A program made the translations under genes and the position numbers. From the NCBI GenBank assembly GCA_016710935.1, contig JADJTY010000012.1, positions 186,001-250,000 on the forward strand: a DNA stretch of 64,000 bases, in the 5' to 3' direction. Numbering within the stretch: position 1 is the first letter of the stretch; each line of letters begins with the position of its first letter. Below the pieces are notes generated by a model. The model was not told the DNA's origin, ran no database searches, and saw only the letters and a program-made list of their open reading frames with translations. The stretch is from Chitinophagaceae bacterium. Lineage in GTDB: Bacteria > Bacteroidota > Bacteroidia > Chitinophagales > Chitinophagaceae. This document shows positions 18,225 through 26,797 of the stretch, piece by piece.

Positions 18225-18947
18225 TTATTTCACGATCTCAACATCTCCTTCTCCAAGCAACGTTAAATTTTTAAAGCGTAAAACAATATTTGCGGTTGTT
18301 ACTACATCCTTCTGGCAGTAGGTAACAATACGTTCCAGATTTTTTTCAATCCAATACACATCTCCAACCATACTGCCATCAATATCATCTTTAGGCGATG
18401 GTACATTCAATGCAGCAGCCAGTAATTTTAAAGAAGTATAATGCTTGTAATCGCCAAAGCGCCAATATTGAAAGGTGTCGATCATATTGGTTTCCCATGG
18501 TTTCATATTTTGAAAATCAAGAAAGGGAGGAATGGGTAAACCATTGATTAATAAACGGCGGCAGATAAAAGGAATATCAAACTCTTTGATGTTGTGGCCG
18601 GTGAAACTCCACTTGTTATTACTGGTTTCCATCTTTTGCAGGGCTGCAATAAAATCCTGTAACAATATTTTTTCATCATCACCGTAAAAAGATTTTACAC
18701 GAAGATGAAGGGTTGTTTCTTCGCTTTTAAAATACCCCACACTGATACAAACTACTTTGGAAAACTCGGCCATTACGCCCGCACGCTGCGGATAAAACGC
18801 TTCAGCCGTAATATTTTCGGGTAATTGCCTTTGTACTTTTTCTTCCCAAAGTTTTTTCCAGTCTTCATTCAGCTCATGAAAGGTTGCACGCTCTGATACC
18901 GTTTCAATATCAATCAGCAACAGGTTTTCCAGTCGTATGTTTTGCAT
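18225..18947 (-). CDS. 3'-5' exonuclease, PolB-proofreading type
   Basis: A 240-residue stand-alone DEDDy-type exonuclease related to the proofreading domain of family B polymerases. ExoI is LLIDIET near residues 10-16, ExoII is GHNIKEFDIPF near 117-127, and ExoIII is YCQKD near 213-217. The four acidic ligands and the Tyr are present, so it should be active on ssDNA or RNA 3' ends. It is a single gene with a short leader. The cellular role is unknown; a general repair or RNA-processing function is possible. Confidence 0.85.
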   Translation of the reverse strand: MQNIRLENLLLIDIETVSERATFHELNEDWKKLWEEKVQRQLPENITAEAFYPQRAGVMAEFSKVVCISVGYFKSEETTLHLRVKSFYGDDEKILLQDFIAALQKMETSNNKWSFTGHNIKEFDIPFICRRLLINGLPIPPFLDFQNMKPWETNMIDTFQYWRFGDYKHYTSLKLLAAALNVPSPKDDIDGSMVGDVYWIEKNLERIVTYCQKDVVTTANIVLRFKNLTLLGEGDVEIVK

Positions 18948-19006
18948 AGTGTATGATTATGAAAACAAAATACGAAGTGAATTTTAAAAATGCAAGGGCT
19001 AAGGCC

Positions 19007-19100
19007 GGTACTGGATGCTGGATACTGGATGGCTCAGATAATTAGAAGCTCTTAAACGCTTATGCGCTTATCCAGGATCAAGAGACCAGTATCAGGTATC
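19007..19100. repeat. Empty inverted heptamer-array foldback (element D)
   Basis: Four 7-bp units of consensus GATACTG (19007-19034) face four inverted units (19073-19100, CAGTATC type). The 38-base spacer contains no gene. The array ends 5 bases before the stop codon of the beta-barrel gene. The architecture matches the arrays that flank the two S23-type genes. Confidence 0.75.
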
Positions 19101-19105
19101 TTTTC

Positions 19106-19726
19106 TTAAAAGGTGACTCCGACAAAAACCTGGATACTCTGACTTCTCCACTTTTGCTGATTATCTATGGCATTCAGTTCGGTTAACCCCATTTTATACC
19201 TTGCACCAACATTTACAAAAGGCAATTGAATAAATAACCCCCCTATGGCAGACCATTCTCCATTCTTGTAAATATTGCCATTGGATTTTAAACTGTCAAC
19301 AGTTTGTTTCAGCAGTCCGCCATAGGCAGGTCCGATCTGCAGTTTAACTCTTTTACTTTCTCCAACATTAATATTTAACAGTAAGGGTACTTCCAGGAAA
19401 TTAAGTTTTGATTTCTTCTGGCTTCCACCCAAAAAAAGATCATAATAAATATCATTGGGATCGTTGCTGAACTCAGATGAGCTTTGTACAAAATTTACCT
19501 CGGGTTGCAAACCAAACCGGTCGCTGAAATTGAATTGCAGAAAAATACCTGCCTGGAAATTAAAATTAAAGCCCTCTTTATAAGACTTACCGGTAATTTT
19601 ATTGATGTTGGCCCCGCCCTTGGCGCCTATACGGAAAAAATTCTCATGTTCTTTATCAACATTATTACGCTGTGCAAAACCGGGCAAAGAAATAATAAGC
19701 AGTAATACCCCAATGAGTTTTTTCAT
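19106..19726 (-). CDS. Outer membrane beta-barrel protein (porin family)
   Basis: A 206-residue protein. The start at 19726 (MKKLIGVLLLIISLPGFAQ) gives a typical signal peptide; the longer frame from 19762 adds 12 polar residues in front of it. The mature part alternates strands of an 8- to 10-stranded barrel (FRIGAKGGANINKITG ... GIFLQFNFSDRFGLQPEVNF ... IQVFVGVTF), with a terminal Phe. It belongs to the PF13568-like (OMP_b-brl_2) barrels, many of unknown function; T9SS PorT is a distant relative. Nothing here shows a specific role. Confidence 0.8.
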   Translation of the reverse strand: MKKLIGVLLLIISLPGFAQRNNVDKEHENFFRIGAKGGANINKITGKSYKEGFNFNFQAGIFLQFNFSDRFGLQPEVNFVQSSSEFSNDPNDIYYDLFLGGSQKKSKLNFLEVPLLLNINVGESKRVKLQIGPAYGGLLKQTVDSLKSNGNIYKNGEWSAIGGLFIQLPFVNVGARYKMGLTELNAIDNQQKWRSQSIQVFVGVTF

Positions 19727-19776
19727 GAGTTTATTTTTATGAAGATATTGTTTAGTAGCCAAGATTATGCCAAAAT

Positions 19777-19808
19777 AAAGACCCCATTCTTTTCAGAATG
19801 GGGTCTTT
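19777..19808 (-). terminator. Terminator downstream of fusA
   Basis: A perfect 14-bp hairpin (AAAGACCCCATTCT and complement, 4-base loop) is followed by ATTTTG on the minus strand. It closes the fusA transcript, so fusA is not co-transcribed with the following barrel gene. Confidence 0.82.
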
Positions 19809-19814
19809 TATTGC

Positions 19815-19842
19815 TAACAGCTAATAGCTTAACGCTAACAGC
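19815..19842. repeat. Single heptamer array at the 3' end of fusA
   Basis: Four near-identical 7-bp units (TAACAGC consensus) lie between the fusA stop and its terminator. No inverted partner was found. Confidence 0.65.
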
Positions 19843-19849
19843 TGCTTTT

Positions 19850-22012
19850 TTACTCTTCTCCTATCTTCATCTTACCTTTTTGTTTAGCTATCACTTCTTC
19901 TGCAATATTGTTTGGTGCAGGAGAGTAATGACTGAACTCCATGGTAGAAGTAGCACGGCCGCTTGATAATGAACGCAGCTGCGTAACATAACCAAACATT
20001 TCGCTTAATGGCACTTTGGCTTTAATAACCTGTACACCATGTTTGCTATCCATACCTTCCAGCATTCCGCGACGACGGTTAAGGTCACCGGTAACATCAC
20101 CCATGTACTGGTCTGGTGTTAACACTTCCACTTTCATGATCGGTTCCAGTAAAACAGGTTTTGCTTTACGGCCGGCTTCACGGTATCCTTGTTTTGCACA
20201 AAGTTCAAAACTCATCGCATCACTATCCACCTGGTGGAAGCTACCATCAAACACACGTACTTTCATACTCTCCATCGGGTAACCGGCAAGTACACCTGTT
20301 GTCATTGCAGTTTCAAAACCTTTTTGAATGGCGGGTACAAATTCTTTTGGAATACTACCACCAAACAAACCGTTCACAAACTGGAAATTACTTCCTTTAT
20401 TGATCTCTTTATCTTTTAAGAACTCTTCATCAGCGGGCCCGATCTCAAAAATGATATCGGCAAATTTACCACGACCACCGGTTTGTTTTTTCAACGTTTC
20501 CCTGTGTTCTACTGAATTATGGAAAGCTTCTTTATAAGCAACCTGGGGAGCACCCTGGTTAATTTCTACTTTAAATTCACGACGCATACGGTCAACGATG
20601 ATCTCCAGGTGTAACTCACCCATTCCACTTAAAATGGTCTGGCCTGTTTCTTCGTCAGTCTTAACCCGTAATGTAGGATCCTCTTCAACAAGTTTGGCAA
20701 TGGCCATACCCATTTTATCAACGTCGGCCTGTGTTTTTGGTTCAACCGCAACAGAGATAACCGGCTCCGGGAAGGTCATTGCTTCCAACACGATCGGGTT
20801 GTCTTCATTACAAAGTGTATCACCTGTTTTAATATCTTTAAAACCTACAGCTGCACCAATATCACCGGCTTCAATAAAGTCAACCGGGTTTTGTTTGTTG
20901 GCATGCATCTGCATAATACGGCTGATACGCTCTTTTTTACCGGTACGGGTGTTCAGTACATAAGAACCAGAATCCAAACGGCCGGAATAGGCCCGGAAGA
21001 ACGCCAAACGACCCACAAATGGATCGGTCATGATCTTAAATGCCAAAGCACTGAATGGTTCTTTTGGATCTGCATGACGTAATAATTCTTCACCGGTATC
21101 AGGATTGGTACCTTTTACGGCTTCAATATCCAAAGGACCAGGTAAGTAACGCACGATAGCATCCAATGCAGTTTGTACACCTTTGTTCTTGAAAGAAGAG
21201 CCGCACATCATCGGAATGATAGAAATATCGATCACCGCTTTACGGATAGCTTCATGAATTTCTGCTTCGGTGATCGTGTTAGGATCATCAAAGAATTTTT
21301 CCAGCAGGTTATCATCATAATCAGCAACGGCTTCAATTAAATGTTGTCTCCACTCGTTCACTTCTTCAATCATATCTTCCGGAATGGGTACTTCGTTAAA
21401 AGTCATACCCTGACCGGCTTCATCCCACACCATTCCCTTCATCGTGATCAGATCTACCACACCTTTAAAATTATCTTCAGCACCAATGGGTAATTGTAAA
21501 GGCACAGCCTTTGCACCCAGCATTTCTTTAATTTGTTTTACTACATGTAAGAAATCGGCACCACTGCGGTCCATTTTGTTTACGAAACCAATACGTGGTA
21601 CTTTGTAACGGTTGGCCTGGCGCCAAACGGTTTCACTCTGTGGCTCTACACCAGATACAGCGCAAAACAAAGCCAGTAAACCATCCAATACACGTAAAGA
21701 ACGTTCTACCTCAACGGTAAAATCCACGTGACCCGGGGTATCAATAATGTTGAATTTGTATTGATGGGTATCAGGTAATTTTTTACCATTCGCCATCGGA
21801 AAGTTCCAAAAGCAGGTAGTAGCAGCACTGGTAATAGTGATACCCCTTTCCTGTTCCTGTGCCATCCAGTCCATGGTAGCGGCACCATCATGCACCTCAC
21901 CAATTTTATGGTTTACACCGGTATAATATAATATACGTTCGGTGGTAGTTGTTTTACCGGCATCAATATGAGCGGCAATTCCAAAGTTTCGTTGATAACG
22001 TAAATCTCCCAT
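19850..22012 (-). CDS. fusA: Elongation factor G
   Basis: Ribosomal translocase, 720 residues, GTPase. G1 is AHIDAGKTTTTERIL, switch II/G3 is DTPGHVDF and G4 is NKMDRSG. Domains II-V follow, ending in SHYSPAPNNIAEEV. Length and motifs are normal for the main EF-G. It follows rpsL and rpsG on the same strand, but a terminator and a separate promoter lie in the 329-base gap. It can therefore be expressed on its own. Confidence 0.98.
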   Translation of the reverse strand: MGDLRYQRNFGIAAHIDAGKTTTTERILYYTGVNHKIGEVHDGAATMDWMAQEQERGITITSAATTCFWNFPMANGKKLPDTHQYKFNIIDTPGHVDFTVEVERSLRVLDGLLALFCAVSGVEPQSETVWRQANRYKVPRIGFVNKMDRSGADFLHVVKQIKEMLGAKAVPLQLPIGAEDNFKGVVDLITMKGMVWDEAGQGMTFNEVPIPEDMIEEVNEWRQHLIEAVADYDDNLLEKFFDDPNTITEAEIHEAIRKAVIDISIIPMMCGSSFKNKGVQTALDAIVRYLPGPLDIEAVKGTNPDTGEELLRHADPKEPFSALAFKIMTDPFVGRLAFFRAYSGRLDSGSYVLNTRTGKKERISRIMQMHANKQNPVDFIEAGDIGAAVGFKDIKTGDTLCNEDNPIVLEAMTFPEPVISVAVEPKTQADVDKMGMAIAKLVEEDPTLRVKTDEETGQTILSGMGELHLEIIVDRMRREFKVEINQGAPQVAYKEAFHNSVEHRETLKKQTGGRGKFADIIFEIGPADEEFLKDKEINKGSNFQFVNGLFGGSIPKEFVPAIQKGFETAMTTGVLAGYPMESMKVRVFDGSFHQVDSDAMSFELCAKQGYREAGRKAKPVLLEPIMKVEVLTPDQYMGDVTGDLNRRRGMLEGMDSKHGVQVIKAKVPLSEMFGYVTQLRSLSSGRATSTMEFSHYSPAPNNIAEEVIAKQKGKMKIGEE

Positions 22013-22243
22013 TGTTTTATTTTGAATTTTTAATTTTTAATTTTTTTGATCCTCCCGATAATTATCGGGACTATCGGAACATCTTGTACTATCTTTCTTT
22101 GCTGATCTTTTGCCTTAGTTAAAAGCATACCCCTGTAATGAAGAACGCTGTAAGCGAACCGGGGTTAATATGATTGATTAAACTCTCATGGTATGCTAAA
22201 TAAGTACGGCCCCAATCCAAACGCTGCCTACCTTTTAGCGCCG
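22013..22243 (-). promoter_or_regulatory. Long structured leader of fusA
   Basis: If transcription starts near 22240, fusA has a leader of about 230 nt. It contains AGCATACC...GGTATGCT (near 22197 and 22123) enclosing CCCC/GGGG and CGCT/AGCG pairs. The last arm is followed by UUUU in the RNA. A palindrome CCCGATAATTATCGGG lies near 22065. Close to the start codon is a period-7 run (TTTTTAA units, 22024-22047). Autoregulation or attenuation is possible but unproven. Confidence 0.45.
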
Positions 22244-22274
22244 CAAAGGTACGGGCTTTTTTTTATAAAACAAA
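22244..22274 (-). promoter_or_regulatory. Promoter of fusA
   Basis: On the minus strand there is TTTG (22271-22274), 19 bases, then TACCTTTG (22244-22251), an exact Bacteroidota consensus. It lies just downstream of the rpsG terminator. Confidence 0.75.
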
Positions 22275-22293
22275 GCTATTAAACAACAAAAAA

Positions 22294-22317
22294 GCCACCC
22301 GCTGGTTAGCGGGTGGC
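22294..22317 (-). terminator. Terminator after rpsG
   Basis: A perfect 10-bp GC-rich hairpin (GCCACCCGCT and complement) is followed by seven T residues on the minus strand, 25 bases past the rpsG stop. It separates rpsL-rpsG from fusA. Confidence 0.88.
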
Positions 22318-22341
22318 TTCAATATATTGCTGATTTAATAT

Positions 22342-22809
22342 TTAGATCCTGAAGTGAGCGAAAGCCTTGTTGGCTTCTGCCATACGGTGTGTATCTTCTT
22401 TCTTTTTGAAAGATGCACCTTCACCTTTGCTTGCAGCTACTATTTCGTTGGCTAATTTATCAGCCATGCTGCGGCCGTTTCGGTCACGACTGTATTTGAT
22501 CATCCATTTGATGCTTAAAGAAACCTTTCTGTCGGCACGTACTTCAGATGGGATCTGGAAAGTGGCACCACCAATACGGCGGCTGCGTACTTCAACACCA
22601 GGTGTGATGTTGGTAAGCGCTTTTTTCCAAACCTCGTATCCATCTTCACCGGTTTGCTTGGCAACTTTATCCAAAGCATTGTAGAATATAATGTATGCAC
22701 CACTTTTTTTACCGGCCCACATCAGGTTGTTTACAAAACGGGTAACCAGTTTATCATTAAATTTAGGGTCTGGTGCTAATGGTATCTTTTTCGGTTGTGT
22801 TTTCCTCAT
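22342..22809 (-). CDS. rpsG: 30S ribosomal protein S7
   Basis: A 155-residue primary 16S rRNA-binding protein of the small-subunit head. The conserved segments are present: LVTRFVNNLMWAGKKSGAYIIF, GGATFQIPSEVR, and the C-terminal SFKKKEDTHRMAEANKAFAHFR. Length is normal. It is co-transcribed with rpsL 76 bases upstream; the spacer holds a palindromic repeat. Confidence 0.98.
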   Translation of the reverse strand: MRKTQPKKIPLAPDPKFNDKLVTRFVNNLMWAGKKSGAYIIFYNALDKVAKQTGEDGYEVWKKALTNITPGVEVRSRRIGGATFQIPSEVRADRKVSLSIKWMIKYSRDRNGRSMADKLANEIVAASKGEGASFKKKEDTHRMAEANKAFAHFRI

Positions 22810-22846
22810 TGTTATTTATTTTATCTTCTAAGCCCAGGAGAATCAG

Positions 22847-22883
22847 TCCTGAGCGGAGTGAAGCCTGCCTGTCGGCAGACAGG
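22847..22883. repeat. Dispersed palindromic repeat between rpsL and rpsG
   Basis: CCTGAGCGGAGTGAAG (22849-22864) is followed by a palindrome with CTGTC/GACAG and CTGCC/GGCAG pairings (22864-22883). The palindrome is nearly the same as the one inside the methyltransferase at 5280. The first half resembles CTGAGCGGAGT at 51642. Confidence 0.7.
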
Positions 22884-22885
22884 GA

Positions 22886-23260
22886 TTATTTTTTAGCTCT
22901 TTTGGTTCCGTACTTACTACGGCTTTGTTTACGGTCTTTAACACCGGCAGTATCCAGGCTACCACGTACAATATGGTAACGTACACCTGGCAGATCTTTT
23001 ACCCTTCCGCCACGAATCAGCACAATACTATGTTCCTGTAAATTATGGCCTTCACCCGGAATATAGGCGATCACCTCAATCTTGTTGGTTAAACGTACTT
23101 TAGCTACTTTACGCAAAGCAGAGTTTGGCTTTTTAGGCGTAGTTGTGTACACCCTGGTACATACACCACGGCGCTGCGGACAACTATCCAGTGCCCTGGA
23201 TTTGCTTTTAGCTTTAATTACTTCTCTTCCTTTTCTTACTAACTGTTGAATTGTAGGCAT
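22886..23260 (-). CDS. rpsL: 30S ribosomal protein S12
   Basis: A 124-residue decoding-centre protein. The N-terminus MPTIQQLVRKGRE and core VYTTTPKKPNSALRKVAKV are canonical. Both lysines whose substitution commonly gives streptomycin resistance (the KKPNS lysine, and the Lys in RVKDLPGVRYH) are unsubstituted. First gene of the str cluster here. Confidence 0.98.
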   Translation of the reverse strand: MPTIQQLVRKGREVIKAKSKSRALDSCPQRRGVCTRVYTTTPKKPNSALRKVAKVRLTNKIEVIAYIPGEGHNLQEHSIVLIRGGRVKDLPGVRYHIVRGSLDTAGVKDRKQSRSKYGTKRAKK

Positions 23261-23284
23261 TATGTGCTTTTAATTTTCGGACGG

Positions 23285-23292
23285 CAAAGGTA
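23285..23292 (-). promoter_or_regulatory. -7 box of rpsL promoter
   Basis: TACCTTTG on the minus strand lies 25 bases before the rpsL ATG. It is identical to the fusA -7 box. A clear -33 TTG is not visible. Confidence 0.6.
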
Positions 23293-23360
23293 GGATTTAT
23301 GATTTGATTTTAGAAACTTAAAAGTAAAAAAAATCAATTTTTATTAACATTTCCACAAAA

Positions 23361-23381
23361 AACCGCCTTATGAAGGCGGTT
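23361..23381 (-). terminator. Terminator of ilvE
   Basis: The hairpin AACCGCCT/AGGCGGTT with a 5-base loop is followed by TTTTGTGG on the minus strand, 26 bases beyond the ilvE stop. Confidence 0.8.
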
Positions 23382-23407
23382 TAAGTATAATTTTTGGGCC
23401 CTGACAC

Positions 23408-24472
23408 CTAAATTTTAAGCATCCAGCCATGATTATCCGGTGCCTGACCATAACGAATGGCATTTAACCGGCTTTTTACTTCAGGGGCTGTCTTCCAGCT
23501 ATCCACATTAAATTCCATTACAAAATCCTTGTACCTAAGTTCTTTGATCATAGAAATGGTAGCGGCTGTGCCTGTACCAAAAACCTCGTATAAAATACCG
23601 GCATTATATGCAGCTATAACGTCATCAATACTTAAATGCTTTTCTTCCACATCAAAACCCATACCCCTCAGCATAACCATGGTACTATCCCTGGTAACAC
23701 CGGCCAAGATGGTTCCTTCTTTTAAGTCGGGTGTAATGGCTGTATTGCCTATAATAAAGAAAACATTCATGGTGCCGCATTCCTGCACATACTTATGTTC
23801 AAAAGCATCGGTCCATAAAACCTGGTCGTAGCCTTTAAGCTTTGCCTGTGCAGTGGCATACATGGCACCACCATAATTACCCGCCGCCTTTGCATATCCA
23901 ACACCACCTGGCACAGCCCTTACATAATGTTCCTCTACATAAATACGCATGGGTGTATTGTAATAGGGCCCTGTAGGGCTTAGTATGATCATGAATTTAT
24001 ACTTCTCGCTTGGCCTTACACCGATCATATGATCGCTGCTGAACATAAACGGCCGGATATATAAAGAATGATCTTCCTGTTGCGGTATCCAGTTCTTATC
24101 CAGTTCTATCAGCATACGCATGCCTTCCATAAAAATATCTTCGGGCACCTGGGGCATCTGCATTCTTTCGGCAGAAATATTAAAACGCTTAAAATTATCT
24201 GCAGGCCTGAAGACAGAAACATCACCTGCTTCATTTTTGTAAGCTTTGATGCCTTCAAAGATCGCCTGTCCGTAATGTAATGCAGCAAGCGAGGGGTCAA
24301 GCAATAAAGGTTGATAGGGTTTTATCTCTGCATTTTTCCATTCACCATCTTCATAATCCACTTCCAGCATATGATCAGTAAAGTATTTTCCAAAAGGTAT
24401 ATTTTCCAGATTAATATCGGTAAGTTTACTGCGCTCTGCCTTTGTGATATTAATATTTTCAGCTGCAATCAT
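23408..24472 (-). CDS. ilvE: Branched-chain amino acid aminotransferase
   Basis: A 354-residue PLP-dependent class IV aminotransferase for the last step of Leu/Ile/Val synthesis or the first step of their breakdown. Family motifs are YGQAIFEGIKAY, RPADNFKRFNISAERM, LYIRPFMFSSD, GYAKAAGNYGGAMYA with the PLP lysine, and the signature around DAFEHKYVQECGTMNVFF. Length fits the long IlvE group (about 350-360). The stop TAG is the start of a TAGGTGTCAGG motif also seen at 5.7-5.8 kb. It is divergent from the 24524 gene, 51 bases apart. Confidence 0.95.
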   Translation of the reverse strand: MIAAENINITKAERSKLTDINLENIPFGKYFTDHMLEVDYEDGEWKNAEIKPYQPLLLDPSLAALHYGQAIFEGIKAYKNEAGDVSVFRPADNFKRFNISAERMQMPQVPEDIFMEGMRMLIELDKNWIPQQEDHSLYIRPFMFSSDHMIGVRPSEKYKFMIILSPTGPYYNTPMRIYVEEHYVRAVPGGVGYAKAAGNYGGAMYATAQAKLKGYDQVLWTDAFEHKYVQECGTMNVFFIIGNTAITPDLKEGTILAGVTRDSTMVMLRGMGFDVEEKHLSIDDVIAAYNAGILYEVFGTGTAATISMIKELRYKDFVMEFNVDSWKTAPEVKSRLNAIRYGQAPDNHGWMLKI

Positions 24473-24523
24473 AATCCTTAATTTTACTGCAAAGAAACGA
24501 AAAAAGCAAGAGTTTAAATTTAC

Positions 24524-25033
24524 ATGATTATGAGTTTAGATAATATTCAACTTCCTGCAACGATATTACAAGGTTTGTACAGCAAATCATTGTACGACTT
24601 AGAAACAGACAAATCAGTTTCAAATGATATACAACCGGGCAATATTGCCAGCCTTGGAAATAATCAAAAAAAAATAGCAGTATTGGTTAACTCCACAACC
24701 GCTATTTATTTACCCGATGAAGAACTTAATTTTTTGCTGGGCGTATTAACCGCCTGTAAACTAAGTATGGCAGATATTGCATTAATTAATCTTGCTAAAA
24801 ACACCGGCCTGGCATACACGGTGGTGGCTCAGCAATTAAAAGCTGAAAAGGTATTTTTATTTGGTTTGGATGCAGATGCACTTGCATTACCGCTGCAGTT
24901 TCCGCATTACCAGGTTCAGCAGTTTAACAACCAGGTTTATCTTTCAGCCGCTTCTTTACATGAGTTACAGGCCAATAAAGAAGAAAAGATGAAACTCTGG
25001 AACTGCCTTAAAAAAATTTTTGCACTGGGATAA
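24524..25033 (+). CDS. Conserved hypothetical; possible divergent HolD (DNA polymerase III psi)
   Basis: A 169-residue soluble protein with no signal peptide. Residues about 50-140 alternate strands and helices (KIAVLVNSTT, FLLGVLTACKLSMADIALINLAKN, KVFLFGLDADAL), like the single-domain fold of the gamma-proteobacterial psi subunit. The C-terminus (LHELQANKEEKMKLWNCLKKI) resembles the HolD end LTDLRANPTARAALWQQI. That likeness is short and was judged by eye, so the assignment is tentative. The gene precedes rdgB by 10 bases and is probably co-transcribed. ATG 24530 is an alternative start. Confidence 0.6.
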   Translation: MIMSLDNIQLPATILQGLYSKSLYDLETDKSVSNDIQPGNIASLGNNQKKIAVLVNSTTAIYLPDEELNFLLGVLTACKLSMADIALINLAKNTGLAYTVVAQQLKAEKVFLFGLDADALALPLQFPHYQVQQFNNQVYLSAASLHELQANKEEKMKLWNCLKKIFALG

Positions 25034-25043
25034 TTTAAATCAA

Positions 25044-25634
25044 ATGACAGGTATCATATTTGCCACCAATAATCAAAACAAAGTTGAAGAAGTACGGGCC
25101 GTATTGGGCAGCCGCTTTAATATTATTACCTTAAAAGAAGCAGGGATCGATATTGATATTCCGGAGCCGCATGATACGCTTGAAGCCAATGCAACGGAAA
25201 AATCAAAAACCATATTTGCAATAACCCATAAAAATTGCTTTAGTGAAGATACAGGCCTGGAAGTAGTTTCATTGAATGGAGAGCCCGGAGTAAAAAGTGC
25301 CCGCTATGCCGGAGAAAGCAGAAGCTTTGATGACAATATTGAAAAGCTGCTTTCTAAACTTACCGCCATCAATAATAAAACAGCCCGGTTCAGAACAGTA
25401 ATATCATTGATACTCGATGGCAGGGAATATCTTTTTGAAGGAATTTGTACGGGTACGATCATTGCTGAAAAAAAAGGGAATAATGGCTTTGGGTATGACC
25501 CTGTTTTTGTACCCGACGGGAGTGATAAAACTTTCGCCGAGATGGATATGGCGGAAAAAAATAAATACAGCCACCGGAAAAAAGCAATGGAAAAACTGAT
25601 AACTTTTTTGAATACATACCATGGCAAGAATTAA
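25044..25634 (+). CDS. rdgB: XTP/dITP pyrophosphatase (RdgB/HAM1)
   Basis: A 196-residue Ham1 family enzyme that hydrolyses non-canonical purine triphosphates (ITP, XTP) to monophosphates and keeps them out of DNA. Motifs are FATNNQNKVEEV at the start, SEDTGLEV, GEPGVKSARYAG, NNGFGYDPVFVP and KNKYSHRKKA near the end. The start at 25044 matches the family; the longer frame from 25020 adds eight unrelated residues overlapping the previous gene. The stop overlaps the thioesterase start by 14 bases. Confidence 0.95.
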   Translation: MTGIIFATNNQNKVEEVRAVLGSRFNIITLKEAGIDIDIPEPHDTLEANATEKSKTIFAITHKNCFSEDTGLEVVSLNGEPGVKSARYAGESRSFDDNIEKLLSKLTAINNKTARFRTVISLILDGREYLFEGICTGTIIAEKKGNNGFGYDPVFVPDGSDKTFAEMDMAEKNKYSHRKKAMEKLITFLNTYHGKN

Positions 25635-26052
25635 AATAGACATTCCGGAAAAAGTAATGGCAACATGTGTGATCCCTGTTCGCATTGCTGATATTAACTA
25701 TGGCAACCATGTAGGCAACGATGCTTTTGTAAGTATCATTCATGAAGCAAGAATGATGTGGTTAAAGCAATATGGCTATACCGAATTAAATATGGAAGGC
25801 ATGGGTTTGATCATGAGCGACCTTGCCATTGAATTTAAAAACGAATCCTTTTATGGTGATCTGATAGAAGTAAAACTCAGCGCCCGTGAAATATCGAGAG
25901 TTGCATTTGAATTGTATTACCGGCTGTTTGCAAAACGTAATGATGAGCATATATTATTGGCCAACGCAAAAACCGGTATGGTTTGTTATGATTATGATGC
26001 CAAAAAAGTTATTGCTGTTCCTGAAAAATTAAAAGCCATTTTAGCGGGATAA
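25621..26052 (+). CDS. Hotdog-fold acyl-CoA thioesterase
   Basis: A 143-residue 4HBT/YbgC-like hotdog protein. The N-terminal strand is followed by RIADINYGNHVGNDAFVSIIHEARMMWLKQYGY, whose Asp/Asn-Gly-His pattern is the catalytic region of this family. The later core strands are LAIEFKNESFYGDLIEVKLSA. It hydrolyses acyl-CoA or acyl-ACP; the chain specificity is unknown. It overlaps rdgB and is likely translated with it. Confidence 0.85.
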   Translation: MARIKIDIPEKVMATCVIPVRIADINYGNHVGNDAFVSIIHEARMMWLKQYGYTELNMEGMGLIMSDLAIEFKNESFYGDLIEVKLSAREISRVAFELYYRLFAKRNDEHILLANAKTGMVCYDYDAKKVIAVPEKLKAILAG

Positions 26053-26056
26053 AAGA

Positions 26057-26797
26057 TCAATCTTCATTCCATCTTATCCAGTTTTCTTCGGCCTGGAGAA
26101 TCAGCATTTCAAACCCATTGACGACAGTAGCTCCCTGTTGTTCTCCTTTTTGTAAGAACAGCGTTTTAGGAGGTTTGTACACCAGGTCAAATAAATAATG
26201 ATCTGCTGTAATAAGGTGATAAGGTAAATCGGGGCAGGTATCTTCTGCCGGCGACATACCCAGTGGTGTTGCATTTACAATGAGGTGGTATGCTTTCATG
26301 ATAGCCGGAGTGATCTCCTGGTATTCAATAAAATTATCAGCATCCGGGGCATTCCTGGAAACAACTAAAAATTCAATACCGAGTTTTTTAAGTACATACT
26401 GCACTGCTTTTGAGGCGCCACCCGTACCTAAAACCAACGCCCTTTTATGATGAGGTTTTAAATTTTTTGCAAAAGACTTTTCAAAACCGATGATGTCTGT
26501 ATTATAAGCTGTCAATACATTTCCCCTTACTTTAATACAGTTGGCCGCACCGATCTGTTTTACTTCTTCAGATAAACAGGTAACATATTTAAGTACCTGT
26601 TCCTTGTAGGGGATAGTAACGGCAAGCCCTGCGAGCGTAGGATCATTTTTTAAAAACTCCGGAAATTCATCAATACTTTTTAAAGGAAAAGAATAATAGG
26701 CAGAAGCGGGTATTCCTTCTCTTTCAATTTTTTCGGTAAAATATTGTTTGGAGAAAGAGTGGGTTAACGGAAACCCGATGGTGCCGTACGTTTTCAT
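26057..26797 (-). CDS. aroE: Shikimate dehydrogenase (NADP+)
   Basis: A 246-residue enzyme that reduces 3-dehydroshikimate to shikimate in the chorismate pathway. The substrate-binding motif is GFPLTHSFSKQYF (residues 8-20). The catalytic Lys lies in VTIPYKEQVL and the Asp in AYNTDIIGF. The nucleotide-binding loop is LGTGGASKAV. The length is slightly short for AroE (about 270) but complete. Its ATG overlaps the stop of the phosphosulfolactate synthase gene (TAATG), so the two are coupled. Confidence 0.95.
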   Translation of the reverse strand: MKTYGTIGFPLTHSFSKQYFTEKIEREGIPASAYYSFPLKSIDEFPEFLKNDPTLAGLAVTIPYKEQVLKYVTCLSEEVKQIGAANCIKVRGNVLTAYNTDIIGFEKSFAKNLKPHHKRALVLGTGGASKAVQYVLKKLGIEFLVVSRNAPDADNFIEYQEITPAIMKAYHLIVNATPLGMSPAEDTCPDLPYHLITADHYLFDLVYKPPKTLFLQKGEQQGATVVNGFEMLILQAEENWIRWNED

